In this document: positions 36,479-51,927 of the stretch, one piece after another
Numbering within the stretch: the stretch's first letter is position 1
Layout: each line of letters opens with the position of its first letter
Origin: Cinnamomum chago
Lineage: Eukaryota; Streptophyta; Magnoliopsida; Laurales; Lauraceae
Reading direction: 5' to 3'
NCBI GenBank assembly: GCA_038049695.1
Contig: CP142457.1
Coordinates: 57,036,501-57,100,500, forward strand
DNA: 64,000 nucleotides
Notes under the pieces: model-generated
Database searches by the model: none
Seen by the model: the letters and a program-made list of their open reading frames with translations, nothing else
Told to the model about the DNA's origin: nothing
Made by a program: the position numbers and the translations under genes

Positions 36479-39400
36479 ATGGCTGGGAGTGTGAGGGAGG
36501 ATAATGGAGCTGGTAGGCCTTCAGAGGGGATCTCAAGTGGACAGCGGTGCCAGTCTGGCGATTCCTTGTCGGAATGGCGTTCCAGTGAGCAGGTGGAAAA
36601 TGGAACCCCTTCTACTTCACCCCCTTACTGGGACACTGACAGCGACGATGATTGCGGTACTCTCTCCCCCTCTTCAATTTATTGTGACTGTCATTTCTTA
36701 TTGCCACGTTTGTGAAGCCCTATAACCAAGGGTTACAAATTAGCAGAGGGCACCTTGGTCATACCATCCCTTGACACCGTGACTGGCTAACAATCATTAT
36801 GGTATATGAATACTATTGAGCAATTACAGTATTCTCGCACCTCCTCCTCCAGTTACATGTGTTGAGCTGACTTCATAGGGCTTGCTCGTAACTAGTGAGG
36901 TAGTTGATGTGGAACATAACATCAGTTTTCAAGTTATGGTTGTTAAATAGATTTTGACACATTATAATCATGCCCAGTTTTGTGAATTGCGAAAACGGAA
37001 ATCAGTTACCAAGATGCAGCTTGGATTAAGTGGTTGATTCCTACAGTGAGATTTTGCATTATTATTCAAAATCAAGAGCTTAATATCAGTCCAAAGATAA
37101 CATGTTCTGGTGTGTATTGTCTGCTTTGGAATATCATGGTTATATATTCTGACATGGGGCTGCTTATGAAGCATGACAAATGCAGTCTGACATGCTGTAA
37201 TACAAGCTGAAATATATTTATATATTTGTATTTTTTCTCTTGAAAAAAATCGCACCCCGTTGTCTTAACATGTCAGTTGTATTTGCCAGTGTGTCATATC
37301 GGTTGGTGAAAGTAGGGTATTGTTTTCGTAGGCGAGTGAGAAGCAAGTGAGGCGAGCCTGCAGAAAGCGAGCCGGGAGCGATCGAAGTCGATAAATGCTT
37401 GATTGTATTCTTGACTGATTCAATCGATAACGAGAAATAATGGTACCTCGACTGGACATAAGTAATATGAGTCTGGCTGATATAGTCTAACAAAAATAAT
37501 TAAAATTTTCTTGATGAGGAGATTCCTTCGAACTCTCATCACTGATGTGATTTGAGAAGAGGAATCTTTTTGGTTCCTTTCTACTGGCGGTGCCACGAAA
37601 GGTGTAGGGAGTGGGAGCAAGTACTAATTAACCGCTTGGTCACTTGCCTATCCAGATAGCTCAAGTGGTGAGGCACTTCCCTTTCCATAGAAATAACCAA
37701 GTATTGATCTTTGGGTCTATCACTGATGGTTATGCGACTTGGGTAGGGGAGGGGTGTGTGAGTATTTACAGAGCAAAATAGATAAATAGTAAAGCTCCAC
37801 AATTTTAGTTCTTTTTGTTGAAGTAAGTGGTACCGATATGATTTCACATTTTGGTTTTTGTTGTCATTAGTTTATGTTCAATTGAGTGGTTAGATTGAAG
37901 TTCCTCTATACGTTTCATTTTCAAAACTGAAACGATCCAAATGAATAGTGTGTCACTTCTTGCTTGTATTCAAATTCATATGCATACCAAATCCTTAAAA
38001 ACTTCAGTTTTAACAATTCAATTTATAACTTATTCTGATTGTATAAATATTGGTATTGCTTGGTATTGTGGCCATTTTTTTAAAAATGAGAATCGTATCG
38101 CAAATCATTCTTACCCATAAATCGAATCGAATCGCGAATTGTATCGCGAGTCAAAGGATTTTTATTTTTCTAGTAAAAATGAAAAATAATTAAAAATTAA
38201 AAGAAAAAAGTAATTATTCATAACCATCCATTTTTCCATTTATAGTATTATAAATACAATAACAAATAAGTCTATCATACAATTATATCACGAACATCAT
38301 GACATATATATGAAATAAATGATGTGTACATAGTTAAATATATATATATATATATATTTACTATCTTCAAAATATAAAAAGAAAAAAATCCAAACCATCA
38401 ATCTTACACAATAGTATATCTCTTGAAGTTAAGAAAGTGTTCGTGAAGAAAAAACCAAAATAGATTAAAAAAGAAGAAGATATAGACAAGCACCATACAT
38501 ACAGTTGAAAGCTTTAAGTAAATGCGTGTTCTTTATTCATCTTGAAACCCTCATCGAAGCTGCAAAAATTCTTAGGAGGTTTTGTTAACTACTAAATAAT
38601 GTTTTAAAAATAAAAGCGCTAAAAGAAAGAAAGAGAATAAAGAAAGATAAGATTATTAATATTAGCTTATTGGTCATAGCTATTCTCTCTTAGTCGAATA
38701 GCAAGATTTGATGAAAGGAGTATCGAATCGTAGGATTCACATTTGAATCTTAAGATTCATTTGTAAATGGGATTCGTTGCATAGATACGAATCGTTTTGC
38801 TTAAGATTCGGGATATGAATTGTAGGATTCTGATAACTATGATTGTGGCATTGTTTTTTCATTTTGGAAGTAGAAGATGTTGGGAAACCAAACTAGGTCT
38901 TAGTAATTAAAATTTAGCAATGCAAACTTGGCAAGCACTTAATCATTGTAAACGATAATGTTATTTACACTATGAGTGGTCTTAATGTTTCTATAGGGGC
39001 TAAACCTTCCGAGCTATATGGAAGATTCACATGGAAGATAGAAAAATTTTCACAAATCAACAAAAGAGAACTACGAAGCAATGCATTTGAGGTTGGCGGC
39101 TACAAATGGTATGAGACCCTTGCATATTTGGTCTTCACTCTAGCATTTACATTTCTTCATTCCTTTGATGCTGACTTGTATAAGGTAGGTCATCACCCAG
39201 TGCGGTCCCGCCGAAGCAGGGTCCTTGGAGGGTCCAGACCGGAGACAGACCTAACCTTTGGCAATTTTGCACAAAGTGGCTGCTCTCAGGTCTTGAACCC
39301 GCGTTATGCTGACTTGTAGAATTTTTCTTATTTACATAGATAACAAGCACTCTCATGATTTCTTAGGCACCAGAAGGTTTCTTCATAGTTCACAATGACA

Positions 39401-42400
39401 ATACATGAATAATATTCTATGACTATTGACTCGTTGATTTTCAAACCGATCATTTGGACACCAAATTAATGCTTCTTGTAGCATTCTATACATTTGGATA
39501 TTTATGATCCATTTGGACACCAATAGCGTTCTATACATTTGGATATTTATGACAAAAATACTTCACTTTTAGAATCACTCAAATTTTGAGGCCTTACATT
39601 CAAGGGTTAGGATCATATGATTGTAGTTATAATGATCCACATATATTTCCCTATCCCTTGTCTTTGTTACTAACATGCTTCTAGATGGGCCCCACAAAGG
39701 TCGCTTGCACTATATATGGGGTTGTGACATGTCTCTGCTTCCCATGTGGGTCCACCTGGATGCATGCTGATCGCAGGGGTTAAGGGGGGCAAATTATTAA
39801 TTAGGATTGGAAAAAAAAGTAGCCTTCCTGTAGTTTTAAGCCCTTGAGGCTTAATAGTTTTGAAGTGCACAGTTTCGACTGTAACTCATTCTAATCATGT
39901 GTTTGTTTATTATTATTATTATTTATAAAATTTTGATCCAACATTTTGATGAATATGTATCCTTTTGACACTCATTGGATTAGTATCTGCCACTGGATTG
40001 AATCATGATCAATGCTGCACTTTATATACCTTCAAAATCTTGAGGCCCTAAATCAAAGGTTAGGATGATTTGGTTGGGCCTTTTCTTGTTACCCCTAACC
40101 CTTGGGTAACCCCGTGCCCCTCTTCCCCTAATAAAGAAAGGAATTGTTCCCCTAGATGATCCTTCTATGCAACCAAATTATGCAGAGAGATCGAAGCCCA
40201 TTTTAGCTAAAAGAGCTCCGTCCAGAAACCTAAACTACACCCCATCTCCTGATATTGATACTCATATGACTGCTAGTCACAGTTGAACTGGATCATAAAG
40301 AATGCACTATGAGGCTTTTAAATCAAGGGATAGGATGATTGATGGCGAGCACCCCTAATTTGCACCTAGATCTTTCCCACCCCCATCACCTCATGATTGA
40401 TACATAACCAAGTGGGCCCCACAGGTTGAATCTTTTTTAGATGAAAAGAGCTCTGATTTTTCTGGATAATTTATCATATATTTACATATGGGCAGGGTTA
40501 GATTTATAGGCCTAGATGTATACCAAATCATTAGAGGGGAATTTAAAGGAGACCATATAATGTGGGTGTATGTTGCAATTTCACCGCAGCAGTTCATCCC
40601 ATCCATGTTATTGCAGGCATTAAAAAAATGCATGGTTCGACAACACCGCTTAATGACATGGTTTGGATGCTCTGTTTTGGGTGAAATTGACCCCACCAGT
40701 TTATATGTCTCCTTTATATCCCCTTACGATTTGGCATGAATGCAGGCAGGCTTCACAATTTTTATTGCACCATCGAATTTGATGGATTTCTTTAGCTTAG
40801 ATGTGTTTGTACTTTTTTAATGACTTGGTCACACAGACGATCTTTTTGTGGGGCCCACTTATTTGTCTTTCAAATTTACTCGGAATATTATGCATAATAG
40901 GAACAAACCACCCTTATCTTAACCATTAATTATTTAGACATTCAAATCTGTGGATTTGATTAATGGACAAGGTATTTTTGTTCACTTCCTAATCTTTGAT
41001 GTTAAAACCATTAATCATAATATGTATGCACTTCACTCTGATTGTCATTTGTTGAATGTACGGGGCCATCCTTGATTTGGTGTAACATTGTATAAAGTTA
41101 TGCACACAGGTTGTAGTGTTGCATCAATAAATGACAAGATGAAATATTCTTTGCATTTTACCAAACCACTTGATTATGCATTTGGGGTTAACATGTAGTC
41201 GAGGGACACTTCGAAATTTCTGGGGAGGATGAATGGAGGTCATCAGTGTGGTGACTGGTGAGGGTTCCACTCAGACAGTCATCCTTTTAGTTTCCAATGA
41301 AATTATATATATTTTTGTAATGATTTTATTGATGTGTGAGACTACACTAATAGAGCTATACTGGACAGGAGCCCCAATCGTGAGGCATGAGAAAAGAATG
41401 TCCCTTGTCCAGCCAACTCTGAAATCCGATGAAGTTATATTCTCAAAGGAAAAATAACACGAACATACTTATATCTATTTGTGTACTGGTGCATGCATTG
41501 AGAATCGAGATATACATTATCTATTTACCTTCTCATTTTAAATTTAATTAAACCAAGCTGAATCTTCTGCAGGTACATTTTAATCTATCCCCAAGGTTGT
41601 GATGTCTGCAACCATCTCTCTTTGTTTCTCTGTGTTGCTAATCATGACAAACTTCTTCCAGGTAATATATTGTATCATCTTTCAACTATTCTAGGCTGTC
41701 TGCTTCCATGCACTTGTTTCTTTTTTATTTATTATTTATTATTTTTTGGGGACAAATACTTAGTTCTCCTTGTTAATGTTGCATAGTTTTGATTTTGTTT
41801 AAAAATTTGACAGGGTGGAGTCATTTTGCACAGTTTACCATAGCTGTGGTGAATAAAGATCCAAAAAAATCTAAACACTCTGGTGGGTTGACTTGTGCAA
41901 TAATGTAATTTGACATGCAGTCTGCTTTTAACACTTCCAAGTAGCTTATGCACTTGATGGAAATTTTGCAGATACGTTGCACCGATTCTGGAAGAAAGAG
42001 CATGATTGGGGTTGGAAAAAATTTATGGAGTTAACAAAAGTATCAGATGGCTTTATTGTCTCTGACGCTCTTGTGATCAAGGCTCAAGTTCAAGTTATTA
42101 GGTAAGTTGGTTGTGGTCACGTGTTTTTAAATTACTCCTCTCTCTCTCTCTCTCTCTCAACATTCTGTAAGATTTGTTATTAAATCCTACACTGAAGATG
42201 AAGGTGATTAGATTAGCATCATGTTTGGGACATTTACCAATGCGTCGGGGGTTGTTTATAAAGGGTGTAGATTGATTATAGGTGGTCTTCGCATATATTT
42301 ATATATATGTAGTAGTCATCAGGGGCACATGACTCCCATAGGAGCTCCAGGGTTCGAGTCTTCCATGCTGGCCAGTGTGGCAGCCTAAATAAAAAAAAAA

Positions 42401-43129
42401 AAAGAAAAACTATGATGTGATGGATCTTTATGAGGTCCACTTGGATTCATGCTAATTCATGAGAATGAGTGGGGTTTGCAGAGGAAATATATTGTGAATT
42501 ACTGTGTGGCGTTCATGTCATAAAAAAAGAAAAAGAAAAATTACTGTGTGAAATCCACCCCATTTGGAAAAAATTTAAACACAACGATCATGCCGAACCT
42601 TTCTAGCTGTCTATTTTCACTTTTTCAGTGCCCCTAGTCACATGGCTACAATCATCCAACTAGATAACTGTCGGGTCACAGTTTGGATTTGATTTATATT
42701 GGAGTGAAATTCTTGCCACTATATTGGTGATTTGATCATCTCATTGTCTTTGGTGATGTGCTGAACAGTTCTTTGAAATGAACTTTGTATCACATGTTGA
42801 CTCTAATCACATATTTTCTGGAGTCAGATTATTCCCAACTAAAGTGAAGTTTTCAAATACTAGTTTAAATGGTGATTTGGGATTTACAATATTTTACCAC
42901 ATATTTTTTGCTTTTGAAATCTAAATGAAGTAATAATTTATTACTTAATTGTTTAAAGTAAGACTAGTAACGTATTATGTTATTATCATTTAAAAAAAGG
43001 TATTATGTTATTCTTTTTGCATATTGTTTTTAAACGATAATTAGTTTACCATTCATAAAATCTATGCATTAATTTTAATTACCATATATATATATATATT
43101 ATGCAGAATCCACAAATCCTTCCTTTTTT

Positions 43130-43160
<31 letters not shown>

Positions 43161-46100
43161 CTGAATCGGACACCTTAATAGCACTGTCATATTCGGATAT
43201 GGATCTTGTACAGCTATACTCATGCAATTTAGATTGTGTGAATATCTATTTCAGTCATTCCAATATTAAACATGATACAATCATGGATCAAGATGGTTTG
43301 ACCCTTCATTGCAGCCACTACTCACAACATTCTCTTTGAGTACTGGCCCAAAATGTGCCAAAATAGCCCACTAATATAACAAATTTCTAGTCAAGGATCT
43401 CCCACTATGACTACCCAAATAAAATTACAGTAGAATAGGAAATTTCCTGAAACAAAATTTTAGTGAATCACACCCCAAACCAACCCAAATCCGAGGGAAA
43501 CCATACATACAGAGGATTGGCTGAAATTATGTAACCTGAACCTGTAGACAGGTTCATGATTTTGGAATTACAAACTGGCAATTAAATTCTCCTAATTTGT
43601 GGTTGGATTTCAACATTTATATATCTGAATTTACATTTATATCCGTGCACTCATTCTACACAAATATATCCAATCTGATATCAAGGGAAAACTCACTGAA
43701 GCTAGAAATTGCAAATCGAGTTAATTGTATGATCAATATATGGAAGAATCCAATCCAAGGTGCATTCCATATAGAGACAGCAAGGATCACAACCTTCTTT
43801 CAGCGTGGTCTAGGCCCCTAGTTTTCTCCAAAAACGAGAATGCGAGAAACAATCAGTTCTTTCAAAAGCCCTTATACACTTGCTAATAGAGAAAAGCCCT
43901 ATAGAGTTCTGTCTTTAATGCTTTATTATACGAACCCTCTAGATTGGGAACTCTTTATCTGATTGAAATAGAGAAAAAAGAAGCTCCTATTTTATATGAA
44001 GTCTAATAATGGCATGAATCAATGAAACTACTTGTAACGAACAATAAAATTTGAAAGCCCTTTTTTGATTTGTTTAAGCATGTGGATGGTGTGGCCCACT
44101 CAAACGTATATGCAATTGTGAATTTCAGTTTAGATGGCCTCCTGACCAGTTATGCACTACTGATAGTGGGATTGCCTCATTAATGTTTCTTAGTTTGTTC
44201 ACTTACAACAATTATATATTTGAAGTTGTGCTGAAAGGTACCTTTTTAATAAGTGCTTTTGCGTCTGCATTTTGGTACTTCAGGGAGAAAGCACATCGCC
44301 CTTTTCGTTGCCTTGACTGCCAGTATCGAAGAGAATTGGTTAGGGTATATTTATCAAATGTGGAGCTAATTTGCCGACGGTTTGTTGAAGAGAAAAGAGG
44401 TGTGCTTGGCAACTTGATTGAGGACAAAGTGAGGTGGTCAAGGTAAATGGTTTTGCTTATACATTTATGGGGACAAGGCTTTGATGATGATGATGAAGCG
44501 TTTATTCTGTGTTGTTTTTATCATATAAGATTAAGAAAGAATCAAACTAAGTTATGTCTATTGATGTGGCATGCATTTAACAGATCATTTCTTGGCATGG
44601 TTGCAGCTTTCGTGCATTTTGGTTGGGGGTTGACCGAAATGTTAGGCAACAGATGTCAAGAGACAAAACAGATGCTATATTGAAAGATGTTGTGAAATCC
44701 TTTTTTATAGAGAAGGAAGTCACATCAACATTGGTAATGGATTCTCTCTACAGTGGTCTTAGGGCTCTTGAATCCCAAAACAAGAGCAAGAAAGGAATGG
44801 TGAAGTCAGTGGAAATGGAGGAAATACCTGCTCCTATTGTCTTTGTTGAGAAAGACATGTTTGTTCTGGCTGATGATGTATTACTATTGCTTCAGAGGGC
44901 TGCCAATGAACCTTTGCCACCTAAGGACGACAAAGGTCCTCAGAATCGTATGAAGGTAACCTTAAGAATTATTCAACTAAGATATTCCTGCAAGATATTC
45001 TTTCTTAAATTTGTTATGCCACTATCTTGCAGTCATTGACTGTATCACGGTGGCATAATATTTCTCCAATACTGGCCTTAAGGGGCACTGATATAGCATC
45101 TGATCCCTAAAATACCACTTCACCTGAATTGGAGTAGTGGTGATGATAATTATTTGATATCTTGGATGGATTCTGTATCTTTTCTTGTTTATTTATTTTA
45201 ATTTTCTGGTGGTAGGTGAGTTTCTATAATCAGAATAATTAGAAGCCTTAGTTTTATTTATCTTTAAGTTTTATTTATATTGAACTGCGGTTTGGTATAA
45301 GTATGTAAGTAGCAAAGGTGTTTGAGACTGAGAAAGTAGGCAAAACTCTTCAATGTATTTTACGATTCATAAGCTCTGAGATGAAAGTGGAGTTGTATTC
45401 TTCTGCTCAAGGTACAAACTAATTTCGTAAGAGGAATAATAATGGTGTGATTTTCTGTTGTATCTGTCCATCAAATCCTAATGTGCATTTTACCATATCA
45501 TGTATATCCTTAGCCAAGGAACCAAAGCTCAGTCAAAATCAAGTTGACTTGCCTGTGTTCTCTCACTACCACTCCATACTGAGCTGTGTATGGTTTGATT
45601 CAACTTGTCTTGACTTACATTGAGTCAGCTCAATTACTGTGGTGATTGATGACCAAGTTGGACATACAACTGAGATTTAATTCCTAAATATCATGTTCTT
45701 TACAATGAATTTGTGAACATCTCGATATAAAATGATTGCAGAAGATATGAAGGGTTAACGATAAAAAAAAAGAGAAGAAGATACGAAGGGTTCTGCCGCC
45801 TGTTAGTTTCTTACTTAATTCGGTAGTAGGATCTGATTTTTTTTTTTACGAAGTAGTATAGGATCTTAATTTTTCGGTTTTATCTCGCACGACATCTCTT
45901 CCTGTTTATATAGTATATTTGATATATTGATTCTTTATGCTAATGTGTGTTTACTTACGCTTGACGATGTTTGTGCAATGGTCACATATTAGGATGGAAG
46001 TTCTGGAGATGACTTCAGCAAAGATTCAATAGAACGTGATGAAAGGCGGCTTACAGAGCTGGGTCGCCGGACTGTGGAAATTTTTGTTTTAGCACAGATC

Positions 46101-49100
46101 TTCAGGTAATCTACATGCTAATTCCGTTTGATCCCTGATGAATGAATTCTAAGAATTTTCACTTGCTTTCTTGGAACATGATTTTATTGTACAATTGTCT
46201 TCTTGTTTTAGAGCTACTTGGAATAATTCATTTTGACTTGTTTCTTAAATGTTATAGTTCCCGTTACTGAAAAAAAAAATGTTGTAGTTTCTCTTGAAGA
46301 AATTTCTGAAATTGCAGCTAGCTTTAGTTAGGGGATATAAGTTGCGTGCTTCGGCTGTGAGTAATGAATCCAATACTTTGGTGTTCAATTTTGCAAATCC
46401 CAAGAAAAGTAGTGTGGATTCGACAAATTATTTGAATTACTTTGAATAAATGAATTTTTTAATATAAAATAACGTTCAGTAAAATTATATTAAAATAATG
46501 TACAAATCCTACTTTAAACAGTTAGGTAATATACTAATAGACATTTTGATTTCAGGGGAAGAAAAAAAAAAGTAGTAATATATGGTCAAAGAATCCAGTT
46601 ACTTGTAAAGATTTTGGCTTGAGAATTTGTGTTGATATGTGAGATGTTGCTTAGTTAAAATAATCTACTCAAATTAAGTTGTATCTGTAAGTCTCTAAGA
46701 ATTGCTGTGAGGCCAGCGAATAATGTATAATAATGTATTTTCAAATTCCACCTGAGCCCTTAACTCCTATGAACTAAGCCAGCAGATCCTCACATTGGAA
46801 TACTTATTCGTCTGATGCTTTTAAAAGCATTTGGGGCTTGCACCTCAAGGATTGCCTAGGGCGAGGAGTGCCAAAACCACTGCGAGATTTCAGTCTGAGG
46901 TATAAGCTGCATTCTAGATGCACACTGCATGAGGCATATTTGAGCACTGCACCTTACATGAAGCATACACTCCAGTCACATCCCATATTGATGGGCTCCG
47001 TTAACACTTATTGTTCTTAAGAAAAAAAAGAGCGGGAGTCTGTAATTTTAAGAACTTGAAGTTTCAAAAGAGCAGGGCTTTTTTACTGCTTCTAGAGGTC
47101 TGCGCCAAGGGGACCCTCTTTCACCTTTCTTGTTTGTTATTGTGGGCGAGGCATTGAGTCGTATGATTGAAACAACAGCCAGTGGAAACCTTATCAAAGG
47201 GTTTAGGACCAGCATTAATGGCCCTACAGTCAGCCATTTGCAGTTCGCTGATGACACGCTTCTATTCTGTTATGCTGAGGACGACGAAATTAAAAATGTC
47301 AAAGCCACTGTTGTGTTTTGAAGCGGTATCAGGGCCCAAGGTTAATTTCTTCAAAAGTGAATTGATTGGTGTAAGAGTGCATGAAAGGCGTCTCCTAGCT
47401 TTGGCTGGGCTTATGGGTTACAAGGCTGGTGGGCTTCCCTCAACCTACTTGGGGTTGCCTCTCTGCATTGGTGCTCCTCCTAAATAGTTGTGGTTTCCGG
47501 TGGTGGAAAGGCTAGAAAAGAGAACTCGCTCTTTGGAAGGCTAATTACTTATCTATGGGAGGAAGAATCACCCTAATCAAGTCGGTCCTCTCCAGTTTGC
47601 CTTTCTACTTGTATTTGTTCAAGTGCCTGATGGAGATTATCAAGCACATTGAGAAATTACAGTGGGATTTCTTGTGGTGAGGGTCTGAAGTGAGGAAAAA
47701 ATTTCACTTGGTAAGATGGAATCTTGTCTGCAAACCAAAAAAAGTGGGAGGCCTGGGAATCAGATCTGTCAAAACTATGAATCAAGCTCTTCTTGCCAAA
47801 TGGTTATGGCGCTTAGGGGACGACTCAGTCGGGCTCTGGAAGGATGTGCTTTCCTCTAAATACAACGTTGTTAGAGGAGGTTGGGAGGTGAGCAGTGATT
47901 CTCATCGCCATTCGGGAATTTGGAAAGGCATCTTGTCTGTGTGGAATTTGTTCTCTAAGTTCACACGCCTGCAGGTGGGAAAGGGAGATAATGTTTTTTC
48001 TAGTTGGATACTTGGATTGGAGACTCTCCTTTAGCATACCAATTCGCCGACCTTTTCTGTTGTGCAAAGAATAAAAGAGCTCTTGTGAAGGATTATGTGG
48101 AGCGAGTTGGAGATAATTTAATATGGGGCCCTATTTTTTAGAAGAAACCTCACGCTTGTGGAAGAGGGACAATTTTGCTCATTCCTGGCCCAAATTGATG
48201 GGGTCTACATCCTTGTGGATGATAGAGATTTGAGGATTTGGTCTCACTCTACGGACGGGAGCTTTTCTGTTGCCACTTGTTTTTTTGCTTTCAATAGCAA
48301 TGTTTCAGATGTTTCCAGCATTGCCTAGTTGTGGAAATTCAAAGCTCCCCCAAGGGTCCTTGCCTTCTCATGGGTAGCCTTACTTGGAGGTACTTTAACC
48401 ATAGATAATCTTCGACGTCGGAAATTGTGCATTGTAAATGCCTGTCCCACGTGCTTGGCTGATGAGGAAGCAATGGATCACCTGTTTCTAAATTGTAGGG
48501 TTTCACGGTTCCTTTGGAATTCTGTATTCGGCTGGTTTGACGTAAGTGGGGTCCTTCCCTCTACTCTATCTCAACTCTTCGGTGTGTGGAACTTAGGGCC
48601 TGTTTGGGGGCTTTACTTGTAGAGTTGAGTGGAGTAAAGGTGATTTTGAAGAAATAATAAAATATAAGTGGATAATGATGATATTTTGTTTTTAGTTGAT
48701 TTTTTAATGGAAAGTGGAGTTTTTTTGTCTTTTAGTGAGTAAATGAGGTTACTTTTTTGACTTTTTTGGAAAAAGTATGGTGGGAAATTTAATGTAAAGT
48801 GTTTTTGGTGGGATTTTTTTCTTGAGAATGGGGCTTCACCTTACTTGACTTTACAAGTAAGGTGCCCAAACAGCCCCTTAGGAGGTGGTTCTTGTCGAGG
48901 TAGGATAATGTGGAGATCTTCGTTCGTGCTACGTTATGGGTGATCTGGAAGGAGAGAAATAATCAATGTTTTCAAGATAAATGTACCAACCAGGTCCAAC
49001 TTACGGACAAGATAAAATATCTTGTAGCTTCCCGGGTCTCTCCTCTTGCTCCTTTTCGAGATTTCACAGTGGATATGATTCAGAGGAATCGGGAAGAAGT

Positions 49101-51888
49101 GTCATGCTCCTCTCTGGCAATCTTCAGTGCAAATGGATCCCCCCCACCTACAAACAGTTTGAAACTAAACTTTGATGGAAGTGCTCGTGGTAACCTTGGT
49201 CTGGCTGAGGTGGGAGGCATTATTCGGAATGATATGGGCCATCCTATCCTTTCCTTCTCGGGGCCTGCCGGTTTCAACTCAGCAAGTGTCGCAGAATTAC
49301 CGGCTATTAAAGCCAGCCTTAGAGAGGTAAAGCGATTGAACATTCAAATTTTGATTATTGAAGGGGACTCCTTTTGTGCAAATCCGGTGGGCATCGGGAG
49401 TTGCAAAAGCACCTTGGAAGGTGGACAGTGTGGTTGGGGAGATTTCTGATCTAGCGAAAGGCATCCAAGTATCCTTCTCTCATATTGACGGAAGTGCCAA
49501 CTCAGAAGTGGATTGTCTAGCCAAAGAGGGTGCTTCTCGCCATGATCTGAGGGTTATTTTGTATCCCTTGTAATTTTGTCTTGTTCTTTTTATTGTTGTT
49601 TTGGGATGGGGCTTGGGTCCAGAGTTTTTTTGGTCTGGGCCTTGGTTTTCAGCCTTCTTTTGTCACAGTATACCCTTCCTATACTGTATAGTTTTCTTCT
49701 TTTAATCAAGCACCTTTTAAAAAGAAAAAGTTTCAGTTTTTTTGTTAGTTTAAGGCCATTGTAACTACAGTTAAGCCAGCCTTAAGTAACTCTTCCGAAG
49801 GGCTTACAACAGTCGAATTGCAGTTGTTTCTAACCTTTTTGTTACTATATTCAATATTTTCTTGTGATTGTTATTATTTTATAGGTGTGGTCATGAGGCT
49901 CACACCTAATGTTTTGGGAAATTGAAATGCCTCTCCTCTTGCTTCATCATTTTAAACATTGGTTCATTCTAGCAGGCCACTGCCACTTATGGGCTACGTT
50001 AACTATTTTGTCTATAGTTGTGGACGGCTGCATACATTTTAATGCCCAGTTAATTTCTAGAAGCCTTAGCTGATTTTATGTACATGGAATGAGACGTTTG
50101 ACACATTGTAGTATCTTCACAAACATTCTATTATTAATTCAAAATGTGCCAAAAGAGTTTGCTCGCGTTACTCCTTTTACAAAAGCTCATATACTTGGTA
50201 ATTTAGTTCTTTGTTTTGTTTCTTGAAAATGAATTAGATTTAATATATTACTTTCGGTTGTTTCCAATCGTCTCTTCATCTTTCATGTTGCAGCGGTAAA
50301 ATTGAAGCTGCATACCAGGAGGCAGTTGCTCTTAAGAGACAGGAGGAGCTCATACGTGAGGAAGAGGCAGCAGGGCAAGCTGAAAGTGAGCTCAAGGCAA
50401 AGCATGGAGCAACTGAGAAGGAAAAGCGTGCTAAGAAAAAACAGGTTTGCATCTATTTGTTCTTCATGAATCATCTTTCCATGGGTCCATGAAACTCCTC
50501 CCACCCCACCCCGCCCCAATTTGGTGTGGAATATTCTCTAGGAATTTCTAGTTTCCTAACTCCTTAGATAACCTAGGATAATGGTATGTTGTCAGAGAAA
50601 TCCTATCAAAATTTTGGTATGGTATGAATAGTAGGGGCAGTCAACAGACTGGATTCAGGCCAGTTTCATATGGGCACTGATCTTGTATGTATCAGGTTTA
50701 TAGGCTTGAACCTGAGTCTGGGTCTGACATGAACCCTAGAACCTGGATTTGAGCCTGCTTGGTGAGTGTTATCTGAGGCCTGATCTGAACAATTGGTGGT
50801 GATTTTTCCGTTTTGCCCATGGAATGTTCAGGCAATCCAGTGCAGAAAAATAGGAAAAATGTAAAAAGTAGTAATATATTAGAAATTCTAAAACGAAACT
50901 AGAAGTGCATATTTGCATTAAAGGTAAATTAGACTAGAATTATCTATTTCCACCTTTCTACAATTGGTCATGCAACATAAAAAATTGCGTCTTGCATTTT
51001 GGGCGAAACAATAATTTTATTGATTCTTGTCAGAAAGATGATTAGAAATGCAAAGACCAGTTTGGAACCAACCCCCTCTTGGTATTTTTAAGTTGAACAT
51101 TGATGATAGTTTTGTTTGAAGTGTTCAATGAGGTGTTGGTGGCGTCATCAGAGATTGGAATGGAATCAGTATTAGAAACTTTTCCGGGTTAGGTAAATTA
51201 GACTAGAATTATCTATTTCCACCTTTCTACAATTGGTCATGCAACATAAAAAATTGCGTCTTGCATTTTGGGCGAAACAATAATTTTATTGATTCTTGTC
51301 AGAAAGATGATTAGAAATGCAAAGACCAGTTTGGAACCAACCCCCTCTTGGTATTTTTAAGTTGAACATTGATGATAGTTTTGTTTGAAGTGTTCAATGA
51401 GGTGTTGGTGGCGTCATCAGAGATTGGAATGGAATCAGTATTAGAAACTTTTCCGGGTTAGTGGATTCTTATGATGCAAACGAAGCTGAGTTGTTTGCTA
51501 TTCTAATTGGGTGTCGTGAGGTGCGTAGAATTGGAGGTCTTAATCCTATCCTTGAAGATGATTCCTTTTTTTTTTTTTTTTCTGTCCAATGGGGTTTCGG
51601 AAAAGCTATTCATCCTTGGAGGCTAGCGGATTGGGTGGAGGAGATCCAAGTTATTTCAAGTCTGTTGGATGCTTCTTTCCATCATATTTTATAAGAGGCT
51701 AAAACTATGGCTGATGGTCTGGCCAGGGAAGGTTTTTCACACTTATAGTTTTTTTTTATGTAGAAGTTTTTTAGGTGTTTTCCTTGTTCGTTGTAGTTTT
51801 CATTGTGTCTTGCTTATGCCTGTCTGTTTTGGTGAAATCAAATTTTATCTTTTATAAAACAAAGATGATTTGTAAGATATCTTACAAA

Positions 51889-51927
<39 letters not shown>

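Noticed and set aside
37655-37765. Possible SINE head ('agatagctcaagtggtgagg')
   Set aside because: The A-box-like phrase is suggestive, but I found no B-box, tail or target duplication.
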